A stretch of 64,000 nucleotides of DNA, taken from Dasypus novemcinctus (lineage: Eukaryota; Chordata; Mammalia; Cingulata; Dasypodidae). The notes beneath the pieces were generated by a model. That model was not told the origin of the DNA and did not search any database. It saw only the letters and a program-made list of their open reading frames with translations. The stretch covers positions 27,572,770-27,636,769 of the forward strand of contig NC_080682.1 in NCBI RefSeq assembly GCF_030445035.2, written 5' to 3'. Of the stretch, positions 1-11,131 are shown piece after piece (position 1 is the stretch's first letter; each line of letters opens with the position of its first letter). A program made the translations under genes and the position numbers.

Positions 1-430
1 CTTTATATCAAAATAAGAGCTTACAGAAAATATTATGGTTTAGAGGGAAGAGACTTAGGTAAAACAGGTTTTAACTGAATCACCAGAATAGTAAATCTTC
101 AATTAAACCTTAGTTACCCAACCAATGCCTTTATCTTGTAATATCCTCTGTATAAAACCTTCTTACTTAGAAACTACACATTTTCCCAGGGCTTGTGTTC
201 TTTCTCAATGCGATGAGTAACAAAACCAAATTGATTCATCGCAGGTGTTCCTAGAGGTCCAAACTAAAGATCATGGACAATTACTAGATTAGAGGATCTA
301 GTTGAGAGGATAATAACGTGTAGATTAATACAAAATTGCATCATAGCGATAGAATTTATAAGGTAATGTCCAATACAATGCTTATAATAAAGCTTTGAAA
401 GGGTATACACACAAAATAAAGAAAAAAAGT
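1..430. other. Unassigned AT-rich intergenic sequence
   Basis: No coding region, RNA gene or confidently named repeat is visible. Short open frames here show neither a codon pattern nor recognisable motifs. Confidence 0.5.
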
Positions 431-1130
431 CCATGAACAGGATTGACAATAGGTTCAATCAAGTCGAGGAATCAGTTAATTTGCTGATAAGCCAAAAGGA
501 ATTAAAGAAAAAGGTTAAAGAAAAAAAATGAAGCATTGGGCAAAAAGTATCCAAAAACTGTGGTAAAATATCAAATACTATAATAAACTTATAGTTAGAT
601 TATTAGAGCAAGAATAGAAATGGAGTGCATATGAAGAAATATTTAAGGAGCTAATGACAAAAACTTTCTGAAAATAAGGAAAAACATCAAACCTCAGGTC
701 CATGAATTTAAAAAGATATCCAGAAGGTGAAATACACACAAGAAATCAACCAACAGACAAAACACGTTTAGCTCTCACAGCAGAAAACAAAAATAAGTAG
801 AAAATTATGAAGGAATTCAAAAGATAGTACATATCATATACAGGAGAAAAACAATGAAATTTTAACAGATATCATAAAATGATGCAAGCCAGAACAAAAA
901 GGAGAGACATATTTCAAATACTGAAGGAGAGTAACAGTTATTGCAGGATTCAATATACACTTAAATATCTTACAAACAATAAAATAACGATAAAATAAGA
1001 CCTTTTCAAGAAAATTAACACACACAGAAAAATTTATAGCCAGCAGACTTGAGCAACAAAAACTTACAAGGCCTAAGGAATATGATAACAGAAGGAATTT
1101 TAGGTCTACTCAGAGAAATAATAATGTAAA
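430..1130 (+). mobile_element. Old LINE-1/HAL1 ORF1-type remnant
   Basis: The order of short stretches follows LINE-1/HAL1 ORF1: a segment encoding a coiled-coil-like 'RIDNRF..VEESV' run near 440, a body resembling the RNA-binding part, and a 3' part near 1040 matching the familiar 'gccagcagact' stretch. It is heavily mutated, with many stops and no usable frame. The right part is also present in duplicated block B near 19.5-19.65 kb, so this remnant predates the duplication. The subfamily cannot be set by eye. Confidence 0.5.
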
Positions 1131-4100
1131 AATGTAAAACTGAGGGTAAATATATCAAATATTAGATTTTTAAAAATTAATCGCTATAAAATCATTGTCT
1201 AAAGGAAAACGACAATGATTCATTGTGAAGCTTGATTCATATGTAAAAGTAAAATTTATCAAAAAAACATGACAAAGAATGAGAAAGGTTAATTGTATCT
1301 CTACTAATTAAATGTTAATAATCCTCAGGTCAACCACTATGACAAGAGAAAACAAAATTGCCAATAAAGAAATGAAAGAATGGATAACGTTATAGTTATC
1401 CACAAAAATGAAAAGAATAGTAATAAAATGCTATACATATCTTTTGCTATTAAATTTCATAATTTTGAAGAAATGTACAATTCCATAAAGTGCTCACCTA
1501 TTCATGAATTTGAAATTTTCCTTAAAAACAATCCTCATGAAAATAAGGAATTATTTTCCCAATGTGTAAATCTCACATTTCCCTCAGATGGGGATATGGA
1601 CAGAGTGCTATCTGAAACGTCTTCATACATGCACAAAAGGAGAACATCTTGGAAGACAGTAGAGCAACAACATAGAGAAAGCCTAAGTCCTAGAATTATC
1701 TCATGGAATAGAACCCCCATTAATTCTAGTTAGTAAATGTCTGTGCAACATGGCTACATGCAAGGATGATACTTTCCCGATTGTTACACTGCCCTGTTTC
1801 TACACCCTTTCTTATACCAGGACAGCCAGTACCTGATTAATACACGTTCTCCCACCATCCCGGTCATATCACCTGGTAATTATTTCTTTCCTTTAAAAAG
1901 TTCTTATTTTCTGTAAATGAGACTCTACATGTATGTTTGAAAAGATTTATATAGTACCAGTAAAGACATACTGAATTCTCTCAACATCTTTACAGAATGC
2001 CCACCAGTAATATGCACATTTACAAAACTGTTATTTTTGTTAGTTTTTGAATATATATAATAAAGAAATGGATTTTTTTTCAACTCAGACAAAAGCAGTA
2101 TACTTTTGTAGAAAAACAGTCATACCATAGAGTAGTGATGAATGACTTGAGCTCTACAGCCAGACTGTCTGAATTCAAAGGTGAGCTTGACTTTTAATCT
2201 ATATACTGACCATGAAAAAGTTCTGTAATTTCTCTGTGTCCCAGTTTCATCCTCTAAAATGCAGCCCTCAAATACATTTATAAAGGCTCTTTTCTAAGTC
2301 CTGGGGAAACAGGATTGAAGATAATTGGTAATAATCTTGTGCTAATAGCAGAGGAAAACTGGCAGGAAACAATGGGTATAAGTAAAATATATAGAATATT
2401 AGATTGGGTAACTGCTGTGGAAAATAAATGCAGCAAGGAAAAGGGATGTGATGTTAAATGGGGTGGTAAGGAATGATCTTATGAGAACGAGAATGAGGAA
2501 AGATATATGCAGTTATCCGGGCAAAGGGAATTTCAGGAAGAAGAAAAAATCGAAGTCCAGGCAGCATCAGGACTAATGTGAATAGGGAATTATAAGGAGG
2601 TCAGTGTGGCTGCACCAAAGACGGCAGGACAGGCACACTCAAAAAGTTTGTGTTCATAGAAGTGGGGAGGAAGGGGAAGCTCATGTTGGATCTGGAGCCT
2701 CTTATAAGGTTTTGATTTTTACCCTTAGTGTGATGGGAAGACATGTAGGTTTTGTGAAGCAAAGTGACATGAGGCAACTTACTTTTTAACGAAAACAATC
2801 TGGGCCTATCACTGAGATAAAGTCAAGGGGGATACAGCAGAAAACAAGGAAACAATCTAGAAGGTTTCAGCCATAATTTAAAGATGTAGATAGTGGGTCT
2901 TTTAGTCACAGTGGTAGCAGAAGAGGTGTTGAGAAATAACCACACTTCAAATATATTGTGTATGTGGATTAATATGATATGCTGATGGACTGGATGTGAG
3001 GTGTGTGACATAGAGAAAATTAAAGGATTGTAGTTAAGACTTTCCTGAACAAGTAGGAGGTTGGTGTTCTGTTAAATGAGATTAATTTTTGACATTTAAA
3101 AAACCAATCTGGGAGTTATTGTGAAGATAACCTTTAATTATGTAGCTAAAGACATTTGAATATTGTCTGGCACTCAATAAGTGCTCAGTAAATATAATCC
3201 ATTTTTATCATTATGATGTAATATCAAAAATTTGAAAATGAAAACTAATATTCATATTGACATAATCTATTCTAGTCTTAATTTATTTAACATTATTTAA
3301 TGACTACAACTTTTACAATACATATAATTTTGACATGCTACCATGTCAAAGAACAGTATTTTGTCTTAAAAAATACTTAAGACTAAATCTTATATAATTT
3401 ATGATATGCAATGTTTTATGTAGGGATAAAAAAGTGACAAGGCAAATAGTCCAGTGTTCATGTATTTTCCAAAGTTTATACTTCATTTATTTAATAACAG
3501 CATAAATGCTTTCTAAAGTATATTATAAGAAGCTAGAGTATTCTGCATTTAATTAAAGCTTAAGCATACCCTAAACATATTATTGTTTGAAAAATTAGAG
3601 AATCAGTTGACCACCATTGCCAAAACATTTCATATTTCATAAAAATGTACATAAATAAAAACAAGGCCAGCATCTTCATAAAAATGACCAGAATTATACA
3701 AAGAGTTTATAAATATAAGAAAAGAAACAATGTATGTACAAGATAGACTAGTAAAAAAATGTATTATTTAAAAATAAATGCTTATCAAAACATCTCTAAT
3801 TGCAAAAAAAAACATGAGGAATGCAATAAATATAGATTCTAGACAATGTAGAAATCAGACCAGAAAATATCTCATAATACAATAATTTATATTAATATTA
3901 TACAAGTTGAAATTTCCATAGAAATTCAGAATATAGTGGAAAATAAAGCACATTTTAATTATTTCCTTAAATTAATGTACAGTGACAGATGAAAAGTTGC
4001 TAAACATTTAAATGATAATACAGTGGTTGAACATGCTTTTAAGTATTCAAAAATCATTTTGTAAACTAACCAGAAAAAATTCTAGAAAGAAAACTATAAT

Positions 4101-5700
4101 ATAGAACACAAATCCCTTCAATGCAAAGAAATATATCTAACAACCATTAAAAAAGTTTAAATATAACAAACACTTGGAAAATGAAGAAAACATACTTTCT
4201 TAAATATGCATTGAATAATAGAGAAAATTAAAATTGCAATTCCAAATTACATGGAGGAATTTTTAATGGAAATTTTATCCAACTATCTGAATAAAACTTA
4301 CGGATAACACAAAATTTGGATTCATTATCTATTCTTAGGTTTATAAATTTTCTCCATTTTCTTTAACAAGCAAAGAACTTAATTAAAGAATTTATTTCTT
4401 TTTAAACATTGTAACAAACATAGATAAAGTAAGAAAGGAAATAAATTTTTGAAGAAAATTGAAATTTTAAAAAGAAATGCTAATTACTGAAGCTGTTGAC
4501 ACATCACAGAAGAGGGTTTTCAAATGATTACCACAAAAGAGGTAGACACAAAAGATTTATTACTGCATACCGAAATTTAACCTCATGAAGTTACAAACTA
4601 ACGTCGTAAAGCATTGCAAGATGAGATTCTTAATTTTGCTTATGTGGCAAGAAAACATTCATCTAACAATTTTAAATGATAAATGTTTTACCAGATATTT
4701 TAGATATGAGTGGAAACTGAAAGCTGCAAGAGAAAAACAGAAAATGATCATTTTGTATTAATATGCAATATATATAGACACACATTTAAGATTTGTCTAG
4801 AAGATCTAAGAAAACTATCAAAAATATTTAGGACATTTCTATTTTCCTTTACATTGAAAACATTTTGCGGATTTTCTTCAATGTTCTCACACATTTTTTT
4901 CTTTTTTATTGAAGTTTATCAATCATAAATGAACATACATAAACAATAAGTGTATAGTAAATTTGTGAACTAAAAAATCAAACATGCATATCATCATACA
5001 GGTCTCCCAAATATCACCACACCACTAACACCTTGTATTGTTGTGAAACAACTGTTTCAAACTATGAAAGAACATCACCAAAATATTATTTCTACCTATA
5101 TTTGGTACATATTCTCCCAACCAACCCAGTTATTAACAACCTATATTACTGTTACCTATTTGTTATAATTCATGAAAAAATTCCTCATACTTTTTCTATA
5201 AATTAACTCTATCACAACTTTTCAGTTTGTTCTAAGACCAAATATTGAAGTTTTATTTTTCCTTTTTAGCCACTTGTTTGCTTATGAATAAGATAAAACA
5301 AAATTATTTCTAAAACACTGACAAATATTTTCATAAGAAAAGGCATTGTATAGTCAAAATTTTGTAAGAATGTAAGTCTTCTGATGATAGTGGCCAAAAT
5401 TAATTAGTATTGTGTTAAATTTATCATTCAACATTGAATTTAATCATTATAAGAACTCTATGGATTTAGAAATATTCATAGCAAAAATAGAAATTAATTA
5501 ATTTAGAAAATTTATATATATATTTACACCACAGTTTTAGCACGTATTTTATGACTTTCAATTACTATATGTATTTCAAAAAACATATTATTGGAAATGT
5601 CCCTGAGCATTTGTAGTCAAGTAGATGATGACTTAATAGTAACGCAAACTAATTAAAGGATGCTAATATATGTAGAGAGGTTTAGACCCATTTAATTCCC
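900..5700. repeat. Segmental duplication, block A (pairs with 19.1-23.3 kb)
   Basis: Collinear matching stretches occur in the same order and orientation in both blocks. Examples are 1475 with 20092, the run around 1600-1730 with 20230-20380, the 'gaatattgtctggcactc' stretch near 3157 with 21856, 4190 with 22265, and 5240-5420 with 22575-22745. Divergence is substantial, with many indels, so the duplication is old. In block B this sequence is the 3' flank of the OR8H gene. Block A ends about where the receptor gene should begin and runs into LINE-1 3' UTR sequence instead. Confidence 0.75.
4893..5200 (-). mobile_element. LINE-1 3' UTR fragment inside block A
   Basis: This stretch (around 'ttgaagtttatcaatcat' and the following phrases) has no counterpart in block B. 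It resembles part of the 3' UTR of the long minus-strand LINE-1 further right (about 46.8 kb region). Its absence from block B suggests insertion after the duplication. The match is loose. Confidence 0.4.
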
Positions 5701-5779
5701 TATATTTAGCTTTGATGCCCCTTTATTTGAATCTATAATTAACATTATAAATATGTACTAGAGACCTGTTCCATCTCTT

Positions 5780-6380
5780 CACATGCTAATTGAGCTCTTA
5801 TTCTCACCACAGTTGCAACATTCACTCTCCAGTTCACTGGATTTGCCCAGCACAACTAACAAAATGATGATGATGGATGATACCCAAGCCAAAAATAGAG
5901 AATCTACAACTGCATGCAAGACAGTTCCATACATATGCACCATGGGATCTAAGTCTCTCAATCAGAAACAGAGTGGGCATCACCATTCTAAAATCCTCAA
6001 GATTAAGGGAGGAACAAAAGTAAGGGGAAATGCAAATATGGACTAAAGTAAACTTGTTATTCTAGCAATCGAAGAACTTGTATCAGCAATATAAAGGCAG
6101 TGTTCACCAGAAATTCTGATTGGAGGGAGAGGGGAGAATAGATGTAACATGAGGGCATTCTGGGGGGACATTGGAATAGTTCAGAATGGCATTGCAATGA
6201 CATATACAGGCCACTATGTATTTTGTCAAAACATTTAAAAATGTGTGATGCAAGCTGTAAACTATAATGTAAACTATTGACCATGCTTAGTAGCAATGTT
6301 TCAATGTTTTCATCAATTGTAACACATGTACCATACTAATGAAACATGTTAATAGGGGAAAGTGTGGGAGGGAGAGGGAA
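5780..6380 (+). mobile_element. LINE-1 3' UTR fragment
   Basis: The stretch with 'gatgatacccaagcc', 'tctagcaatcgaagaactt', 'gtaaactataatgtaaact' and 'gttaataggggaaagtgtg' parallels the LINE-1 3' UTR copies at 18226-18720 (plus) and 45.09-45.7 kb (minus). It lies immediately left of the MaLR 5' LTR and right of block A, at the point where the block A receptor gene would be expected. Confidence 0.6.
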
Positions 6381-6961
6381 AGGTACAGAAGTTTAATATT
6401 ATTGATGAATTCCAAAAAGAAATATTGTATTATGTTTGTAAACTGATCTTTTACTCTGGGCATATTAGATTATATTGGATTCATAGGTTTACTTGATTAA
6501 GTAATTATGCAAACCTCTGTGTCAGGAAGGCATTCAGTCTCCACGCTTTGGTGGGTGGGAGCTCACAGATAAAAGTCATGGCAAAGGACAGAGTTGGGGG
6601 TTCTTAATGTTGGAGTTTGGTGCCGAAGTCTTAAGCTAGAGCCCTGGGAAAGAGACAAAGCTGTTTGCCTGATAGTCTACTGCTGATATTACGGAGAGAG
6701 GCAAAGCATAGAGAGCCTCATAGTCCAAAGCTGACCTTGTGAAGAAAACGGAGGAACTGAGCTCAGAGGATCACAGAAAACCTGAACCTCTCAGACATCA
6801 GCAGGCATCTTGCTCCAAAATGTGAAAATAGACTTTGGTGCAGGAAGTAACTTATGTTTATGGCCTGGTATCTGTAAACTCCTATCCCAAATAAATACCC
6901 TTTACAAAAACCAACCATTTTCCAGTATTTTGCATCAGCACCCCGCTGGCTGACTAATACA
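6381..6961 (+). mobile_element. MaLR/ERV-L 5' LTR
   Basis: It pairs with the LTR at 9969-10604. Both share the head 'gatgaattccaaaaag' (or 'tatgaattcc'), a poly(A)-signal stretch 'aaataaatacccttta' near the 3' end, and the terminus 'ggctgactaataca', the typical end of MaLR LTRs. A tRNA-Leu-type primer-binding site follows at once. The left boundary is approximate. Confidence 0.75.
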
Positions 6962-6966
6962 GATTT

Positions 6967-6984
6967 TGGTACCGAGGAGTGGGG
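6967..6984 (+). other. Primer-binding site, tRNA-Leu type
   Basis: The 18 bases 'tggtaccgaggagtgggg' begin five bases after the LTR terminus. They closely resemble the Leu-type primer site found in ERV-L and MaLR elements. This fixes the orientation (plus) and the class of the element. Confidence 0.75.
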
Positions 6985-9968
6985 AAGTACTTTTGCAATT
7001 AGTGAAATGCTGGAACATATTTGTAAATGGGTAAAGGGTATTTTTTAAAGGACTTGTGAGATGCTTAATGGAAAAGGCCTAGATTGCTCTGAAGAGACAG
7101 TAGATAGCAATATGGATGTTAAAAGACTTTTTATGATGCCTTAGAAGTAAATGATGAAACTATTATTGGAAACTGGAGAAAAGGCGATCCATGTTTTGAA
7201 GTTGCAGAGAACTTAGCAAGATTAACTCTTGGTGTTTTATGAAAGGCAGAACTTGAAAATGGCAAGCCTAGGCATTTAGCTGAAGAAATTTCTAAAGTAA
7301 GCCTAGAGAATGCAGCTTGGCTTCGGTTTGCAGCTTATAGCAAAATGCTAGATGAGAGAGATGCTGAGGACTGAACTCTCAGGCACAAAGAAAACAGAAA
7401 GTGATTCTAGAAATTCCAAGCCTTTGGAAATCAAGCTCCCAGATGGAAGTGCCCCATTGGAGGACTTAACTAAACTTGAAACTTGTCAAGCAGGATTGAA
7501 GATGCAGTTATCTCAGAAAGACTTGTGGAAAGTGTTACTCTCTGATGGCTTGGGTCCTTGCTTCCTGCATGCTAAACCAACAAGGTTTTTTGAGAGAGCT
7601 GGATGATCAAAACTACGGTCAGCCTGGAATAAAAGGAACACAGAAAGGAGGGATTAAAGAAACAGCTTTAATTGGAAAACCACAGAAGCTGAGATCTGGA
7701 ATTAAGACGTCACCTTGGGCCAAGAGAGGAACCCCACCCACGTGTACAGAGAGGGTGAGTTTGCTGCAGCAGTTCAAGAGGGTGGATGTTCCCGAGAGAG
7801 GTTCTGGGAGAGTTTTGCTGTCCCAGGGTGCAGAGAGGGAGCACATTCCCCAAGGATTAAGGTGGTTAGGGTTAGCATCCCACAGGTCTGAGAGGAGTGG
7901 ACCTGTCCCCCAAAGATTTTGTGAGATGCTTGATGGAAAATGCCTAGATTGCTTTGAAGATCTGTTGGTAGAAATATGAAAACTAAAGAGACTTTGGATG
8001 AGCACTTAGAAGTAAATGATAAAACTTGTTGGAACCTGGAGGAAAGAAGGTCCACGTTTATGTCACAGGGTTAGCAAGATTGACTTTTTTTCTGAGTACT
8101 TATGGTCATTTTAATTACAAGGGGTTAACATACAGATTAACAAAAACTCCAGGTGTCATGGATGCATGTTCCATAATATTCACAAATGGCAAGTATCTGT
8201 GAAACTGGAGGAAGTAATTTGGATACTTCAATGCACTGGATGGAATTTTTCAAGAACTTCACTGTAAGTTTTATTATTTTTTTCAGGAAAATCCTCTGGA
8301 TGTGATTTCATATATGCAAACATATCATGGTCTCTCTCAGCATACATATTGTCTTGACACTTTAAATGATAATATCCAACAACAAAAAAAGAAATGGATA
8401 TATATGAGCTGGTGATGCAAACCAGCCATCAGCACCAGCCTCTGCTGGATCCCATTATCAACCAGGCACAGTAGCCCATGAAGCCAGTGTAGATGAGCTG
8501 TGGGTCAGTCAGCTTGGGCAGAGGCAGACTGCGGGTTTCATCAGGCAAGAACTATAAGGGCATTCTGCCCCACATCTGGGCAGCATGGTGATGCCGGTCC
8601 CACCTGATGCCTGATCTCAGCCGCCAACTATAAGAAAAACCACCACAAACACCACTGCGGCCTAAACAAGGAACTTTGAAGATTGACTCCTGATGTTTCA
8701 TGGAAGTAGAAATTAAAAATTTGGGGCTTGGACATTAGCCAAGGAGACTTCCAAACTAAATGTGGAGAATGCAGCCTTCTCAATGTGGAAATGCAGGTTT
8801 CTTGAAGCTTATAGCAAAATGTTAGAGGAAAGACCTAACATGATAAAACAAATAAAACTGAAACAGATTCTGGAAATTCCAAGCCCCCAGTCAACAGCGC
8901 CCCATTTGAACAATTAACTAAACATGGAACTTGTAATTCAGGATTGAAAATGCACTTATTTAGGAAAGACTTGTGGAAAGTCTTACTGTCTGATGTCTTG
9001 GACCTCTGCTTCCTGCATGCTAAACCAAAAAATATTTTGTGACAGCTATATGAAGAAAACCACTGTCAACCTGTACTCAAAGGGTCATGGAAGGAAATAT
9101 AGTTTTAAGAAGAAAACCACGAGAGCTGAGGTCTGGATTTAAGACATCTCCTTAAGCCAAGAGAAGGACTCCGAACATGTGTACAGAGAGGGTGAGCTTT
9201 CCCTGGCAGTTGAAGATAGTGGATGTTCCAGCCTACTGTTTAGGGAGAGGTTGGACACCCCAGTCTACAAAGAAGGTGGAGCACATTCCCTAAGGATTGG
9301 AGAGAGTAAGGTCAACACCTCATATATCTGAGAGGGCTAGGCCTGTCTCCCATGGATTAGGGAAGGCCAGATCATGAACTCATTGCTGTAAGAGAGTTGG
9401 ACCTGTGGGCCAAAGGTCAAGGAAGATGTTGCTTCCTCCTCACTGTTCTAAGGGGGTTGGACTCTACTCCAGAGATTGGGTAAAATGTGGCCATCACCCC
9501 AACATTCTTGGAGGGTGATGTCAGGAACTTGGTTGCCACCCAGATGCTTGATGAGGGGGGAATTAAGAAAATGGCCATTGAGTAAGCCTGTGGGAAGTGT
9601 GAGCCCCGATAAGGACCCAGGTAGAAGAAACCATCATCTTGAGAATGACTCTCAGGCTTTAAAATCTAATGAAGCATTCCCCACAGGATTAAGGAGCTGT
9701 AGGGGACCTGTGACTCATGTTTGCCTCCTAATTTCTCCTAATGGTAATTCAAATGTTTATCATCTGTCTGTGCCTCTGTATATTGGAAGCTGACAAATTG
9801 TTTCGTAAGTTTCAAAAGTCTACAACCAGACAGGACATTGCCCCAAGACAAACTGTATCTCTATAAACTGACTATGATGTGATTTTGTACTTAGCATTGC
9901 TAACCAAAGGATTTAAGTGTGTTTTTAAAAAATATTCTAATGTCTTTTTAGAATTCAGAGGGGGGGAG
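6985..9968 (+). mobile_element. MaLR internal region with tandem internal duplication
   Basis: This is non-coding MaLR-like internal sequence. A module starting 'gagatgcttaatgg' at about 7058 recurs at about 7923 ('gagatgcttgatgg'), and the phrase around 'aaagacttgtggaaagtgtt' at about 7516 recurs at about 8965. Allowing for the inserted NDUFC2 retrocopy, the unit is about 0.85 kb. The phrase 'gtgtacagagagggtgag' also appears twice (7743 and 9180). Frames at 7352-7606 and 7545-7979 lie in this repeat and show no retroviral protein motif. Confidence 0.7.
8086..8678 (-). pseudogene. NDUFC2P: NDUFC2 processed pseudogene
   Basis: Read on the minus strand, the conceptual product follows NDUFC2 (B14.5b), an accessory subunit of mitochondrial complex I. 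Landmarks in order are a 'FLPDE.RSLP.PKLTDP' stretch, 'IYTGFMGYC' and 'GLHHQL', followed by a decayed C-terminal half. The frame is broken by a stop near the N-terminus and several frameshifts, and there are no introns. The copy is flanked by a perfect 10-bp direct repeat, AAGATTGACT, at 8076-8085 and 8679-8688, with a short T run (the minus-strand A tail) at 8086. This is a LINE-1-mediated retrocopy in the second module of the MaLR body, so it is younger than that element. It is not expected to be expressed. Confidence 0.85.
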
Positions 9969-10604
9969 TGTGACAGTTTGGTATTATTTATGAATTCCAA
10001 AAAGAGATATTGATTATGTTTGTAAAATGGTCTGTTCCTCTTAGTATGATACCCCTTTGATTGTATTAACTTCAGAGGTTTCACTTTTCCTTTATTGAAT
10101 CAAGATTAAGGCTCTTGATTTGACCACTTCATTAGGGTGTTCAGGGTTAAGTCCCTGCTCCCTTGGAGGGATATATAATGGAAGATCAATCAAGAACACA
10201 GAAGTAGACACACAGAGAAGATACACGAGGGAGAAAGTCCATATACATGGCAGAAGCCCCAGGAAAAGTGATGAGCCATTCACCTGACAGTTTATAGTTG
10301 ACCTTGTAAAGATAACAGAGCAGCTGAACACAGAAAGAAATGAGTCCTGTGAAGAGAGGTGAGCCATATGCCAGCCTACAGCTGAGATCGGAAGAAGCTG
10401 GACCCATTGAGCATTAGGAGGAAAAGGAATGCAGATCCCTAGCAGACGCTGCATGCTGTCTTACTTCAACATGTGGGAACAGAGTTAAATAAGGGAGTAA
10501 TCTTGAGTTCATCTCCTCGTAATTGTAAGCTTTTATCCTAAATAAATACCCTTTAAAAAGGCAACATATTTCTAGTATTTTCACTCCTTTGGCTGACTAA
10601 TACA
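9969..10604 (+). mobile_element. MaLR/ERV-L 3' LTR
   Basis: It begins around 'tgtgacagtttggtatt' and ends in 'ggctgactaataca', parallel to the 5' LTR at 6381-6961. It contains 'cctaaataaatacccttt', which serves as the poly(A) signal region. A run of G residues just upstream (9959-9966) fits a polypurine tract. No convincing target-site duplication flanks the pair, so one end may have been disturbed. Confidence 0.75.
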
Positions 10605-11131
10605 CTGTATTAGATATTTATTCACCTAACCTGTGTGTCCCAACATACATGAGACATACAGTGGCAAAACTGAAGGGAGAAATAGATGTCTCTATTTCTA
10701 TGGTGGAAGACTTCAATACATCACACTCAGTATCGGATAGAACATTTGAACAGAGGATAAATAAAGAAGTAGAGAACTTGGGTAATATGATAAATGACCT
10801 AGAACTAAGCATTTATATAGCATTATACCACAAGAGGGAAGGATATATGTTCTCCTCAAGCACTCCTAGATCCTCCAAGATAGACCATATGTTGGGTCTC
10901 AAGACAGGTCTTGATAAATTTTAAAGGATCAAATTATATAAAACACTCCGATCATAAAGAATGAAGCTGGAAATCAATAAAGGATGGAAAAAGGGAAAAT
11001 TTATAAAGATGTAGATCAGACAACACACTTTTAAATAGTCAATAGATCAAAGAAGAAATTGCAAGAGAATTCTGTTAATAATTGAGACAAATGAAAATAA
11101 AAAGACCACATATCAAAATGTATGGGACACA
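10605..11131 (+). mobile_element. LINE-1 ORF2 endonuclease-region fragment (left half)
   Basis: The frame at 10649-10924 reads like the end of the LINE-1 ORF2 endonuclease domain ('DFNT..S', 'DRTFEQRINKE', 'SKIDHMLG'). The line is then lost to stops. The element is interrupted near 11131 ('atgggacaca') and resumes near 14103 ('catgacacacagcaaaga'), with the INTS13 retrocopy between. Together with 14103-17935 this is one 5'-truncated LINE-1. Confidence 0.75.

Noticed and set aside
1380-1733. 117-codon open frame in block A
   Set aside because: The aligned part of block B (20.04-20.38 kb) has indels and stops, the product has no recognisable motif, and no selection for the frame is visible.
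7352-7979. Overlapping frames of 84 and 144 codons
   Set aside because: They lie in the non-coding MaLR interior, and the duplicated second module does not keep them open.
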